Source: Anaerolineae bacterium
GTDB lineage: Bacteria > Chloroflexota > Anaerolineae > Aggregatilineales > Phototrophicaceae
DNA length: 64,000 nucleotides
Direction of reading: 5' to 3'
Assembly (NCBI GenBank): GCA_022841825.1
Contig: JALHQT010000001.1
Span: 682,001 to 746,000 of the forward strand
A program made the position numbers and the translations under genes. This document shows positions 8,710 through 17,215 of the stretch, piece by piece; position 1 is the stretch's first letter; the number at the start of each line of letters is the position of its first letter. A model generated the notes under the pieces. It ran no database searches. It saw nothing but the letters and a program-made list of their open reading frames with translations, and was not told the origin of the DNA.

Positions 8710-9276
8710 ATGAGCGTGAGAACCATTCGCACCCCACTCGATGCACCGATCGGCGCGATTTCAAGGCGCTTTGGAGAAAAGTCCAAGGAAGTTGAACGCT
8801 TCCTCAAATTCGCTATTGTAGGCGCATTTGGCTTCCTGGTCGATTTCTCGACGGTATTTGCCTTGCAGGCAACCATCCTTGCTCCCAAGCCAGGTGTACC
8901 CGATCTGAACGTCACCATTGCGACGACCATTGGCTTTGTTGCAGCAATCCTGAGTAACTTTACCTGGAACCGTATCTGGACATATCCCGATTCACGCTCC
9001 CGTTCAATGCGGCGACAGCTGTTTTACTTTGCCGCTATCAATGTCGTCGGTTGGCTGGGGCGCACGCTTTGGATCACTTTCGCGCATGAGCCGGTCGGCA
9101 ACTTCCTCTTGCCCCTCGTCCTACCAGAGATCCAACTACTGCGCCCCGGCTATATCCCTGGACCCGCCGCTGCCGCCAAACTCGGCACCATGGTTTGTCT
9201 CGTGACCGGCGTCGTCATCGTCATGGCTTGGAATTTCTGGGCGAATCGTCGTCTGACATACAACGACGTAGAATGA
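8710..9276 (+). CDS. GtrA family membrane protein
   Basis: 188 residues with four hydrophobic helices. The start of the domain, VERFLKFAIVGAFGFLVDFSTVFALQ, is the typical GtrA entry helix, and NFTWNRIWTY fits the conserved N-x-x-W-x-F/T position. GtrA-like proteins are thought to help translocate polyprenyl-linked sugars or to be partners of GT2/GT-C transferases. A long extracytoplasmic loop between helices 3 and 4 (about residues 120-160) is larger than in short GtrA proteins. Placed between an O-antigen ligase and a glycosyltransferase, it probably serves the same glycan pathway. Confidence 0.82.
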   Translation: MSVRTIRTPLDAPIGAISRRFGEKSKEVERFLKFAIVGAFGFLVDFSTVFALQATILAPKPGVPDLNVTIATTIGFVAAILSNFTWNRIWTYPDSRSRSMRRQLFYFAAINVVGWLGRTLWITFAHEPVGNFLLPLVLPEIQLLRPGYIPGPAAAAKLGTMVCLVTGVVIVMAWNFWANRRLTYNDVE

Positions 9277-9286
9277 ATCGCGTCTC

Positions 9287-10423
9287 GTGGCAACGATTGG
9301 CATCGACTACACCCCCGCCCATGAACAAGGCGGGGGCATTGGTCGTCTCACGCGCGAACTGGTAGCTGCACTTGCCCAGAACGGCGACAACAACACCTAC
9401 CAGCTCTTCGTCGCTGGTGCGCGCAAGTCACAACTAACTGCGCCAATTGCACCCAGAATGCATTGGAAAAATACGTCCATAACCCCGAAGAATTTGGCGC
9501 GGGTATGGCATCGACTGCAGTTACCGATACCGGTTGAAATTTTCACAGGGCGTCTTGACCTCTATCACGCAACAGACTTCACGCTTCCTCCCACGCTTCC
9601 GTCGACTCGAACGATACTGACGGTTCATGATCTCTCATTCGTGCGCGTGCCAGAAGCCGCCAGCCCTGCGCTTAAGGCGTACCTCGACCAGGTGGTGCCG
9701 CGCTCAGTCAACCACGCAGATCACATCATAGCGGACTCGCAGGCGACCAAAGATGACCTCATCAGCCTTTACCACGTAAATCCCCAGAAGATCACGGTGA
9801 TTCTTAGCGGGGTAAACCCGCGCTTCCAACCCATCGATAATCGACAAGCACGCGAGCGTGTTCGTTCCAAGTACGGAATTGGCAGTTTGCCCTTTATTTT
9901 CTGTGTAGGGACCGTACAGCCAAGGAAGAACTACGAACGTGTCATCCAGGCGCTGGCACGAATGCGAGACAAACACGACGTCACCCTGGTCATTGCAGGT
10001 GGCAAAGGGTGGCTTGAGGCGGATATTTATAGGACACTCGATACGCTCAACATGCGCGATTACGCCCACTTCATCGGCTTTGCGGACGATGAAGATCTCC
10101 CTGTGCTCTACTCGGAGGCGCGCTGTCTGGCTTTTCCATCCCTTTACGAAGGATTTGGGCTGCCAATCCTCGAAGCGATGGCTTGTGGCACACCCGTTTT
10201 GACTTCCAACGTTTCATCGATGCCGGAAGCTGCGGGCGATGCAGCGCTCCTGATCGATCCGTACGACACAAACGCAATTACTACCGCGCTCGCTTCCCTG
10301 ATAAGTGACGACACCCTGAGAGATACACTGCGGCAGCGTGGGTTTTCACAGGCTGCGCGTTTCACATGGGAACATGCCGCGCAACAACTTGCAGACCTTT
10401 ATGAGAACCTCTTGAAGAATTAG
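9287..10423 (+). CDS. GT4-type glycosyltransferase
   Basis: 378 residues with a GTG start ten bases after the preceding stop. The N-terminal half has IGIDYTPAHEQGGGIGRLTREL (Gly-rich acceptor-domain loop); the C-terminal half has FCVGTVQPRKNYERVIQAL and the E-x7-E signature in LYEGFGLPILEAMACGTPV, characteristic of retaining GT-B enzymes of family GT4. It transfers a sugar from a nucleotide donor, probably in the cytoplasm during assembly of the surface glycan. Donor and acceptor are unknown; mannosyl- or galactosyltransferase activity is common in this family. Confidence 0.87.
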   Translation: MATIGIDYTPAHEQGGGIGRLTRELVAALAQNGDNNTYQLFVAGARKSQLTAPIAPRMHWKNTSITPKNLARVWHRLQLPIPVEIFTGRLDLYHATDFTLPPTLPSTRTILTVHDLSFVRVPEAASPALKAYLDQVVPRSVNHADHIIADSQATKDDLISLYHVNPQKITVILSGVNPRFQPIDNRQARERVRSKYGIGSLPFIFCVGTVQPRKNYERVIQALARMRDKHDVTLVIAGGKGWLEADIYRTLDTLNMRDYAHFIGFADDEDLPVLYSEARCLAFPSLYEGFGLPILEAMACGTPVLTSNVSSMPEAAGDAALLIDPYDTNAITTALASLISDDTLRDTLRQRGFSQAARFTWEHAAQQLADLYENLLKN

Positions 10424-10513
10424 CATCGTCTCTTTATGCTATCTACATGACATTCGGAAATCCTGTGTCGAATCTCCCACTTTGGGGCGGCACAATCTCG
10501 ACCAATGTCGCGC

Positions 10514-10560
10514 TATAATCACAATTGTCACTTCATTTCTGCAATCATGTTTCTGCGGAG
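10514..10560 (+). promoter_or_regulatory. -10-like TATAAT and ribosome binding site for the following small gene
   Basis: TATAAT at 10514-10519 has no convincing -35 at normal spacing. GGAG (10557-10560) lies eight bases before the ATG at 10569 and decides that start over the in-frame upstream TTG at 10482. Confidence 0.35.
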
Positions 10561-10568
10561 CAACCCCA

Positions 10569-10964
10569 ATGATTCGACCATTCACGATCAACCCGGACAA
10601 ACCGTTTTTCGTCTTTGACACAGCGGGCGATTGGCAGGCGACAAAGCTCGGCGAATTCCTGTTTGATAGCCGAGGCGACTACATCGGGTTTGTGCGCGGT
10701 GAGCGCCATGATGTCTACACGGCGGACGGGGAATGGGTCGGCAATCTGTATCCGGACGGGAGAATTATTCGCAAGCGCAATTACGACCGCCCACCGCTCC
10801 TGCCCAACGTCCCTGCCAAGCCGATGAAACCGCGCAACTTACCCGGTCGCGCCCCCCTTCCTCCGATGACGGGAGACCTCGGCTTCGACAAGGTTGATGT
10901 CCTTGACTGGGACCCGGACGTCTTCAAGCGTTTGTCTGATCTCCGCAAAGACGCGGGCGAATAA
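10569..10964 (+). CDS. Conserved small protein of unknown function (131 aa)
   Basis: I do not recognise a family. The ATG at 10569 has GGAG eight bases upstream. The N-terminal 75 residues look like a small beta-rich unit: PFFVFDTAGDWQATKLGEFLFDSRGDYIGFVRGERHDVYTADGEWVGNLYPDGRII, with alternating strands and D-G turns similar to short repeat motifs for assembly or PRC-barrel-like folds. The middle is Pro/Arg-rich (RPPLLPNVPAKPMKPRNLPGR), and the end is acidic and helical. No signal peptide or membrane segment. It stands alone between the glycan genes and a thioesterase. Confidence 0.6.
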   Translation: MIRPFTINPDKPFFVFDTAGDWQATKLGEFLFDSRGDYIGFVRGERHDVYTADGEWVGNLYPDGRIIRKRNYDRPPLLPNVPAKPMKPRNLPGRAPLPPMTGDLGFDKVDVLDWDPDVFKRLSDLRKDAGE

Positions 10965-10987
10965 CCGATAGTTCTGAACCTTTGGCT

Positions 10988-11022
10988 GCCGGGAATGCGC
11001 CTAGTCCTACCCGCATCCCGGC
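10988..11022 (+). terminator. GC-rich hairpin between genes, no T-run
   Basis: GCCGGGAATGCG (10988-10999) pairs with CGCATCCCGGC (11012-11022) with a single bulged A. It lies 24 bases after the small unknown gene. The lack of a T-run on either strand makes it a weak terminator candidate; it may be an RNA 3'-end stabiliser. Confidence 0.35.
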
Positions 11023-11095
11023 GGCACAGTGCACCACTGCTGACGTCTGAACCGATCTTTTGCATTCACAGCACATTTGCGGTTCAATTTCAGGC

Positions 11096-11581
11096 ATGGA
11101 AACGATCACCCGAACCCAAAAACGAATCGTCGATTCACGTTTCACGCTCAGCGCCCTGATGGGACCGCAGGATGCGAATTCGATGGGCAACGTTCATGGC
11201 GGCGTCATCATGAAGATGGTGGATGAAGCCGGGGCGTTGGTCGCAATGCGCCACGCCAACACCATGGTCGTCACCGTCGCGGTAGACACCATGACCTTCA
11301 ACGAACCCATCTTTCAGGGCAACCTTGTTCTCTGCAAAGCAGAGCTGTCCTACGTAGGCAAGACATCCATGGAGGTCTACGTCGAGGTGACTGCGGAAAA
11401 TCCCCTGGATGGTTCATCGCGCGTGACCAATACCGCATACCTGGTCTATGTTGCACTCGGGCTGGACACCAAGCCGATGGTCGTGCCAGAACTTGTATAC
11501 GAAACCCCGGCTGAAGTCGGACGAGCGGCTCATGCGGCGGAACGCCAGGCTTTTCGCAAGCGTATGCGCACCACCCCGTAA
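11096..11581 (+). CDS. Hotdog-fold acyl-CoA thioesterase (YciA/ACOT type)
   Basis: 161 residues with one hotdog domain. The signature MGPQDANSMGNVHGGVIMKMVDEAGALVAMRHA has the N-x-x-G-x-V-H-G-G helix start and the Asp in MVDEAG expected for YciA/acyl-CoA hydrolase enzymes. It hydrolyses acyl-CoA to free acid and CoA in the cytosol; chain length is unknown. ATG 11096 is preferred over an upstream TTG at 11060 because the domain starts soon after it and the family needs no extra N-terminus. Its stop overlaps the next ATG by one base (TAATG), so it is probably translated with the AAA+ gene. Confidence 0.85.
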   Translation: METITRTQKRIVDSRFTLSALMGPQDANSMGNVHGGVIMKMVDEAGALVAMRHANTMVVTVAVDTMTFNEPIFQGNLVLCKAELSYVGKTSMEVYVEVTAENPLDGSSRVTNTAYLVYVALGLDTKPMVVPELVYETPAEVGRAAHAAERQAFRKRMRTTP

Positions 11582-12762
11582 TGCGCACAGAAAAGCCGAC
11601 TATGCTCGCCGATCTCGAACAAGGACAAAGCTCTCTGCTGCTGCGCCTGCTCAACCAGAGTGGCGCACGAGCGGTGCTGGCGACTGACGCGCCAGATCTC
11701 GGAATCGCCGAAATCAAACCCTACCCCTTCCTTGCGCTGGTCAGCCAGTATGAAATGCGCATCGCGCTGCTGCTCGCTCTCATCAATCCTGCGATCGGCG
11801 GGGTCCTCCTGATTGGACCACGCGGCACGGGCAAAACAACCGCGGTACGCAGCCTGATCGACATCCTGCCGGATACCGAAGTCAGCGACTGTGACGAAGG
11901 TGCACTCCCAGCGGATCTACAGAACGAAACCGCCCGACTTCTCTATCCCGATTGTTACGAGCGCTATCAGAGTGGCGCAGCGATTTCACATTTTGAGCGC
12001 GTCAAACTGGTTGAACTGCCGTTAAATGCCCGCCTCGAAGATGTCGTTGGCGGCATTAACGAGCGCGTTGCGGCACAGGGACGCATCAAGCTGGAGCGAG
12101 GCATCCTCGCTCGCGCCGACAACAACCTGCTCTACATTGACGAGGTCAATCTGCTTGACGACCAGATTGTAGATGCCATACTCGACGCTGCGGCACAGGG
12201 GTCCTATTCCGTTCGGCGAGGTGCGATGGTCGGCACCTACCGCGCGCGCTTCACATTGATCGGTTCGATGAATCCTGAAGAAGGGCGTCTTCGCCCGCAG
12301 ATCCTGGATCGTTTCGGGCTGCGCGTGACCGTGCGCGGGTTAACAGATAGCGTAGATCGAATGGAAGTCTACCGACGCGCGCGCCTTTACCGTACGAATC
12401 CTCATACATTTGTCCGCAGCTATGACCAAGCCACCGCAGAAGTCGCGCAGGATCTGGTCAACGCACGCGAGATCCTCCCTCAGGTCGCCCTGAGTGACGA
12501 GACGGTTGCCGTGGGAATGGCGCTGATCAATCAGCTCAGGATCGACTCGCACCGCGCTGAATACACCATGTTTGAAGCGGCTCGCGCCCATGCTGCCGCC
12601 GATGCCCGACTGACCACCACGCTGGATGATATTCGCGTTGTCGCGCCGCTCGCGCTTCGCCAGAGACAGAGTGAATTCATGGAGCACTTCTTTGAACAGC
12701 AATCTGTCGAAGACCAAACCATCAGCAGCAGCATCGACCAAATCATAAGCCCACCATCGTGA
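11581..12762 (+). CDS. Magnesium-chelatase subunit I-like AAA+ ATPase
   Basis: 393 residues. Walker A is GPRGTGKTTAVRSL, Walker B NNLLYIDEVNLLDD, sensor 1 LIGSMNPEEGRLRPQILDRFGL. The insertion ELPLNARLEDVVGGIN and the text around LYPDCYERY match BchI/ChlI and CobN-associated chelatase ATPases more than MoxR proteins. In chlorophyll or cobalamin synthesis this subunit drives metal insertion with D and H subunits, but none is present here. It could work with a distant vWA partner in another metal-insertion or protein-remodelling complex. One-base overlap with the thioesterase upstream and four-base overlap with the membrane protein downstream. Confidence 0.8.
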   Translation: MRTEKPTMLADLEQGQSSLLLRLLNQSGARAVLATDAPDLGIAEIKPYPFLALVSQYEMRIALLLALINPAIGGVLLIGPRGTGKTTAVRSLIDILPDTEVSDCDEGALPADLQNETARLLYPDCYERYQSGAAISHFERVKLVELPLNARLEDVVGGINERVAAQGRIKLERGILARADNNLLYIDEVNLLDDQIVDAILDAAAQGSYSVRRGAMVGTYRARFTLIGSMNPEEGRLRPQILDRFGLRVTVRGLTDSVDRMEVYRRARLYRTNPHTFVRSYDQATAEVAQDLVNAREILPQVALSDETVAVGMALINQLRIDSHRAEYTMFEAARAHAAADARLTTTLDDIRVVAPLALRQRQSEFMEHFFEQQSVEDQTISSSIDQIISPPS

Positions 12763-13367
12763 ACCGCTACACCACCCTCCTTGCTGCGCTTCTATTGACA
12801 GGGTATGGGCTGCCATGGGTGACTGTGCCGACCATCGGCGGCTTTACCAACAGCGCGTACGATCTTGCGGAATGGGTGAGCATTCATCCCGCCATCCGCT
12901 CAGATCCCTTCCTGGTCACTCCGCTCCTTCTGCGTCTTCCCCTGGTCGCAATGGCGGTCTACATCGCAGTCAGCAGCGAACGTCGGAGTACGATCTGGGC
13001 ACGCTTGATCGGTGTCGCACTGATTGGCATTGCTCTGCTACCCCCTTGGGAGTTCTTCAGTGGCGCCTTTGGTGACACCAACTATCAGCAGTCGTTCCTG
13101 CTCGGAGTCTCTGCATTGACCCTCGGAATGGCTGGGTTGTACGTGGCAGGGCATCGAAACTCTCGACTCACGTTGGCGGCAAGGGTTGGATCACTTATCC
13201 TCGGCGTGGCGGCAGGCGCTATCGGTCTGTCCAGCGCGCTGCCCGTCTTACAGTCTCTTGGACTGGGGGTTCAACCTGGCTTCGGAGTGATGATGTATGG
13301 GGCGGTTAACGTGCTGGCTATAGGGAACGCAATTCGTACGCAATCGCCCATCAGGTCACGTAAATGA
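12759..13367 (+). CDS. Multi-pass membrane protein of unknown function
   Basis: 202 residues, GTG start overlapping the stop of the AAA+ gene (GTGA). About six hydrophobic helices are visible (near residues 6-25, 55-72, 84-102, 112-130, 138-160 and 172-190), separated by short loops, with a basic C-terminal tail. No family recognised. The loop VAGHRNS is encoded by the same 18 bases as a loop in the O-antigen ligase at 7.7 kb. Translational overlap suggests membership of the thioesterase/chelatase-like unit. Confidence 0.65.
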   Translation: MNRYTTLLAALLLTGYGLPWVTVPTIGGFTNSAYDLAEWVSIHPAIRSDPFLVTPLLLRLPLVAMAVYIAVSSERRSTIWARLIGVALIGIALLPPWEFFSGAFGDTNYQQSFLLGVSALTLGMAGLYVAGHRNSRLTLAARVGSLILGVAAGAIGLSSALPVLQSLGLGVQPGFGVMMYGAVNVLAIGNAIRTQSPIRSRK

Positions 13368-13370
13368 AAG

Positions 13371-13390
13371 AGCGATCCCAAGATCGCCCT
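13371..13390 (-). terminator. Hairpin between convergent genes
   Basis: GCGATC (13372-13377), CCAA loop, GATCGC (13382-13387). Read leftward it is followed by TCTTTCATTT, a weak T-rich tail, so it can end the acpP transcript; read rightward the tail is C-rich. Confidence 0.45.
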
Positions 13391-13452
13391 TCCCATCCGG
13401 CTATTCTGTTCGTCAACCACACAGCCGCCCACCAGAGTTCAACACAGGTTGG

Positions 13453-13695
13453 CTAGCTCGGTCGCATGTGCGTATTGATGTAGTTGACGGCTTCACCTAC
13501 GGTCGTAATCTTCTGTGCGTCCTCGTCGGTGATTTCACCACCGAACTTCTCTTCGAACGCCATAATCAATTCGACGAGATCAAGAGAGTCAGCTTCAAGA
13601 TCTTCGCGGAAACGCGCATCAGGCACAACTTTGTCGGCGTCTACGCCAAGCAGGTCAACCACGATCTCTTTGATTTGATCTTCAACGGATGCCAT
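13453..13695 (-). CDS. acpP: Acyl carrier protein
   Basis: 80-residue acidic protein with the 4'-phosphopantetheine attachment motif [13 protein letters not shown] (Ser in EADSLD). It carries growing acyl chains in fatty acid synthesis in the cytosol. The ATG at 13695 is preceded by GGAGGG about ten bases upstream, which rules out the in-frame ATG at 13713. No fab genes are adjacent, so it appears to be a single-gene unit. A TATAAT on this strand at 13746-13751 is a possible -10. Confidence 0.95.
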   Translation of the reverse strand: MASVEDQIKEIVVDLLGVDADKVVPDARFREDLEADSLDLVELIMAFEEKFGGEITDEDAQKITTVGEAVNYINTHMRPS

Positions 13696-13745
13696 TTTGA
13701 ATGTTCCCTCCATGCGGAGTAATGTTTGCGTTGCACATAAGCCCG

Positions 13746-13751
13746 ATTATA
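13746..13751 (-). promoter_or_regulatory. -10-like TATAAT for acpP
   Basis: TATAAT on the minus strand, about 50 bases upstream of the acpP ATG. The -35 region is GC-rich and does not match TTGACA well. Confidence 0.35.
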
Positions 13752-13789
13752 GCGACCTTTGCCCACGCCGCGCCACCCTTTGCATATGG

Positions 13790-13818
13790 TTGACACAAGG
13801 CACAGAGCTTTGTAGCAT
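13790..13818 (+). promoter_or_regulatory. Promoter of fni
   Basis: TTGACA (13790-13795), 17-base spacer, TAGCAT (13813-13818); the start codon of fni follows at 13849. AAGGA lies about eleven bases before the ATG. A consensus -35 with ideal spacing makes this one of the better promoter calls in the window. Confidence 0.6.
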
Positions 13819-13848
13819 AACCCAGACCAATTGAAGGAACACCAAACC

Positions 13849-14889
13849 ATGCCTGAAGTCACGGCAATTCCGGCTATCGAAGACCGCAAAGCAGATCATA
13901 TCCGCATCAACCTCGAACAGAATGTTCAATTCCCTCACGTTACCACCGGTCTGGAGCGGTATCGGTTCGTTCACAACGCCATCCCGGAAGTAAATCTCAG
14001 CCAGATTGACTCGACTGTCGAGCTGTTTGGCAAGCGTCTACAAGCCCCCATTCTGATTTCGTCTATGACGGGAGGGGCGGAAATGGCGAATCGTATCAAT
14101 CGTGCGCTTGCGGAGGCAGCGCAAGAGCATGGTATTGCCATGGGATTAGGCTCGCAGCGCGCGGCGCTCAAGAATCCAGAGGTCGCCTACACCTACCAAT
14201 TGCGCGATGTCGCCCCCGACATTCTGCTCTTCGGCAATGTCGGCGCAGTGCAGCTCAATTATGGCTACGGAATCGACGAATGTCGGCGACTGGTCGATAT
14301 GGCAGAGGCGAATGCCCTCATCCTGCACTTCAATGTCCTCCAGGAAGCCGTGCAACCTGAGGGAGACACCAATTTTGCAGGGCTGCTCACGCGCGTTGAG
14401 GACATCTGCACACGCCTCGAAGTGCCGGTGATTGCCAAGGAAGTCGGATGGGGCTTCAGCGAACAGAACTGCCGCGACCTGCAAAACGCGGGCATCGCCG
14501 CCATTGATGTCGCAGGTGCGGGCGGCACCTCATGGAGCGAGGTTGAGTATCACCGTGCGCCAACCGCGCGCCACGCACGAATCGCCCGCGCCTTTGCGGA
14601 CTGGGGCATTCCTACGGCAGATGCAATCCTCTTTGCGACGCGCGGTGCTCCCAACATCCCCATTATCGCCAGTGGCGGGCTGCGTGATGGCATCGACATT
14701 GCCAAGGCGATTGCCCTCGGTGCCTCGCTTGGCGGTTTGGCGGGTCCGTTCCTAAAGGCGGCTGACCAGACTGTTGACCATGTCTGCGATCTGATCATCG
14801 AACTCAAGGCGCAGATTCGAATTGCAATGCTCTGCAGCGGTGCCCGCGACATCACCGCACTCCAGAACACCCCCCTACTTAAGGACTGA
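13849..14889 (+). CDS. fni: Isopentenyl-diphosphate delta-isomerase, type 2 (FMN-dependent)
   Basis: 346 residues, FMN-dependent TIM barrel. Signature segments: [15 protein letters not shown] at the N-terminus, [34 protein letters not shown] (conserved Asn, Gln and metal-binding Glu), [23 protein letters not shown] and IASGGLRDG. It interconverts isopentenyl and dimethylallyl diphosphate. The next gene, four bases downstream, is a polyprenyl synthase that uses both products. Type 2 isomerases are common where the mevalonate or a modified isoprenoid route is used, but no other pathway gene is in the window. Confidence 0.95.
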   Translation: MPEVTAIPAIEDRKADHIRINLEQNVQFPHVTTGLERYRFVHNAIPEVNLSQIDSTVELFGKRLQAPILISSMTGGAEMANRINRALAEAAQEHGIAMGLGSQRAALKNPEVAYTYQLRDVAPDILLFGNVGAVQLNYGYGIDECRRLVDMAEANALILHFNVLQEAVQPEGDTNFAGLLTRVEDICTRLEVPVIAKEVGWGFSEQNCRDLQNAGIAAIDVAGAGGTSWSEVEYHRAPTARHARIARAFADWGIPTADAILFATRGAPNIPIIASGGLRDGIDIAKAIALGASLGGLAGPFLKAADQTVDHVCDLIIELKAQIRIAMLCSGARDITALQNTPLLKD

Positions 14890-14893
14890 CATC

Positions 14894-15904
14894 GTGCTGA
14901 AGACACTTGCTCAACGCTACTTCGCCGATCTCGAAACGCAAATGCGCGCCGTTGTCGCCCTTGCGCCCGCCGCCCCAGAATTCGACGTCTTGCTCAAATA
15001 CCCGCTCGGTTGGGTTGACCAGGGCGGGCACCCCTATGACCACCCAACGGGAAAACGTATCCGTCCGCTTGTCCTGCTGCTTTGCTGCGAGGCGGCAGGT
15101 GGGAATTGGCGCGACGCGCTTCCCGCCGCCGCTGCGGTCGAACTCTTACATAACTTCACGCTGCTCCATGACGACATCCAGGATGACAGCCCGCTCCGGC
15201 ATGGGCGTCCGACCGTCTGGAAGATCTGGGGACGCGCAAACGCCATCAATGCCGGCGATGCGCTCTTTACCCTCAGTTACTGCGCGCTCCATCAACTCGA
15301 GCAGACCACCCCAACCGCAACGGTTCTCGCCATTTGGCGCGTCTTCAATCAGACAATGCTCGACCTCACGCGCGGTCAGCATTTGGACATGCGCTTCGAG
15401 CATCAGCCCTCGGTGACAGTTGACGAGTATATCTCCATGATCGGTGGCAAGACCGCCGCGCTCCTGGCAGCCTGTGCCCAGATTGGTGCGCTTGTGGGCA
15501 GTGACGATGCAGCACGCTCACAGCACTTTGCCGATTTTGGCATGAATCTTGGCATCGCCTTTCAAATCCATGACGACATCCTCGGCATCTGGGGCGACCC
15601 TAAAGTCACGGGGAAATCTGCCGCCACCGATATTCTCGCCAAGAAGAAATCACTGCCAGTTCTGTACGGGCTTGAGCGAAATCAGGCGCTCAACGAGGTG
15701 TATAGAAGACCGCGATTCAGAAAGATAGATGTGGAACTCGCCATCACCCTTCTTGAAGAAAGCGGCGCACGCGAATACGCAGTCCAGCTCGAAAATGACT
15801 ACTATCATCGCGCACTTCAGTCGCTGGAAAGTGCGCAGCTACAGGGCGAGCCAGGTCACCAGTTGCGCAGTCTTGCCGCATGGCTGTTTCAGCGAGCGTA
15901 CTAG
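14894..15904 (+). CDS. Polyprenyl (geranylgeranyl-type) diphosphate synthase
   Basis: 336 residues. First Asp-rich motif DDIQDD (in LLHDDIQDDSPLRHGRPTVW), GKRIRPLVLLL substrate-binding Lys/Arg, Lys in GGKTAALLAA, and second Asp-rich motif DDILGIWGD. It condenses isopentenyl diphosphate onto an allylic primer; chain length is likely C20 or longer but cannot be fixed from motifs alone. The GTG at 14894, four bases after the fni stop, gives the normal family N-terminus; an upstream in-frame ATG inside fni would add unrelated residues. Convergent with hemW, six bases away. Confidence 0.92.
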   Translation: MLKTLAQRYFADLETQMRAVVALAPAAPEFDVLLKYPLGWVDQGGHPYDHPTGKRIRPLVLLLCCEAAGGNWRDALPAAAAVELLHNFTLLHDDIQDDSPLRHGRPTVWKIWGRANAINAGDALFTLSYCALHQLEQTTPTATVLAIWRVFNQTMLDLTRGQHLDMRFEHQPSVTVDEYISMIGGKTAALLAACAQIGALVGSDDAARSQHFADFGMNLGIAFQIHDDILGIWGDPKVTGKSAATDILAKKKSLPVLYGLERNQALNEVYRRPRFRKIDVELAITLLEESGAREYAVQLENDYYHRALQSLESAQLQGEPGHQLRSLAAWLFQRAY

Positions 15905-15910
15905 GCACCA

Positions 15911-17095
15911 TCAAACAAAGTCACGAAGGACAATGTTTGCCAGCATTCGCCCGCGTTCGGTGAGGCGCACGCGCTCGTCGTCCACCTCCAGCAGCCCAGA
16001 GCGGTGGTGGCGAGCGATTGGCTCGCCATGAATTTCCAACAAATCTTCGCCAAACCGGCGTCGAAATTCCGCGCGGCTGATTCCACCTTGTGTCAGCCGC
16101 ATCCCCATGATCAGCGTTTCGGCGATCAGATCATCGCGTTCAACAATATGCGCCTCTTCGGTAGCTGCCGTACGAGGATACTCAACGTTCGTATCAATCT
16201 CTCCATCCTGGCGGGTCAGTTTCTCAATGTAGCGGACGGGAGAGCGAAGAACATGGTAGCGGACACCTGCGGCAAAACCATGCGCCCCAGGACCCAAGCC
16301 CACGTAATCGAGGTTATACCAGTATTGCAGGTTATGCTGGCATTCCCGTCCGGGTTTGCACCAATTGCTGATCTCGTACTGCAAGTAGCCGGCTCCGCCA
16401 AGAAGCGCTGTCGCCAGATCATACATGTCAGCAGCCAGGTCGTCGTCAGGCTCAGGTAATTTTCCCCGCTCAACCCACGCGCGCATCGCCGTGCCTTCCT
16501 CCAAAGACAGCGCGTACAGCGAAATATGATCAGGTTGCAGTGCAAGGGTCTGCGCCAACGTGGCGCGCCAGGTATCGAGTGTCTGATGCGGGGAACCGTA
16601 GATGAGATCGAGATTGAGGTTGCGAATCCCACCCTGCCGTGCTGACTGTACGGCGCGCACGACCGCATCATTATCATGGCGTCGATCAAACAAACGGAGT
16701 TCAGTCTCGTTTGAGCTTTGCATTCCGATGCTCAAGCGATTTACACCAACGGCGCGCACAGCGGCACAATACTCACGAGACAAATCTGCCGGGTTCGCCT
16801 CCATCGTGATTTCGGCGTCCGCGCGAACGCGGAAATGTGTACGCAGCGCATTCAGGATACGTTCTATCTGCTGCGCGGATAACAAGCTGGGTGTGCCACC
16901 ACCAAGAAACATCGTGTGGACATCAACCGCGCCCGCACCATCAGCAACCTGGCGAATCTCTTCGCACAACGCATCGACGAATGGAGGTATCAGGTGTTCC
17001 ATGCTTGTGTAGGTATTGAACGCACAGTAGCTGCACTTGACCCCACAGAATGGGATGTGAAGATATACAGACAACGTCTTGGCAGGATCAATCAT
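15911..17095 (-). CDS. hemW: HemW-like radical SAM protein (heme chaperone)
   Basis: 394 residues. N-terminal radical SAM motif CGVKCSYC (C-x3-C-x2-C) in LSVYLHIPFCGVKCSYCAF, then FLGGGTPSLL, EANPADL, SIGMQSSNE and the C-terminal HemN-type domain (LIMGMRLTQGGISRAEFRRRFGEDL). The first motif lacks the fourth cysteine of true HemN (CxxxCxxCxC), where Phe is found instead, which places it with HemW. HemW proteins bind heme and a 4Fe-4S cluster and deliver heme to respiratory proteins. It shares the upstream intergenic region with the divergent kinase gene. Confidence 0.88.
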   Translation of the reverse strand: MIDPAKTLSVYLHIPFCGVKCSYCAFNTYTSMEHLIPPFVDALCEEIRQVADGAGAVDVHTMFLGGGTPSLLSAQQIERILNALRTHFRVRADAEITMEANPADLSREYCAAVRAVGVNRLSIGMQSSNETELRLFDRRHDNDAVVRAVQSARQGGIRNLNLDLIYGSPHQTLDTWRATLAQTLALQPDHISLYALSLEEGTAMRAWVERGKLPEPDDDLAADMYDLATALLGGAGYLQYEISNWCKPGRECQHNLQYWYNLDYVGLGPGAHGFAAGVRYHVLRSPVRYIEKLTRQDGEIDTNVEYPRTAATEEAHIVERDDLIAETLIMGMRLTQGGISRAEFRRRFGEDLLEIHGEPIARHHRSGLLEVDDERVRLTERGRMLANIVLRDFV

Positions 17096-17114
17096 CGATT
17101 TCGTTTACGCTCAA

Positions 17115-17143
17115 TTGCTCAATTGTCATGCTTAAAATATAAT
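17115..17143 (+). promoter_or_regulatory. Promoter of the kinase/phosphatase/vWA/FHA cluster
   Basis: TTGCTC (17115-17120), exactly 17 bases, TATAAT (17138-17143), with no other strong promoter up to the next gene. A start site near 17150 gives a leader of about 65 bases to the ATG at 17216. Confidence 0.6.
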
Positions 17144-17215
17144 GTGTGAGGATGAACCCACTCACCATTATCGCTCTTGTCGAAATCATTCTTACATACT
17201 CCTGGGCAAAAAGTC

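Noticed and set aside
11581-12762. Part of a photosynthesis (bacteriochlorophyll) cluster
   Set aside because: Only the I-subunit-like ATPase is present; no bchD, bchH, reaction-centre or other pigment genes are in the window.
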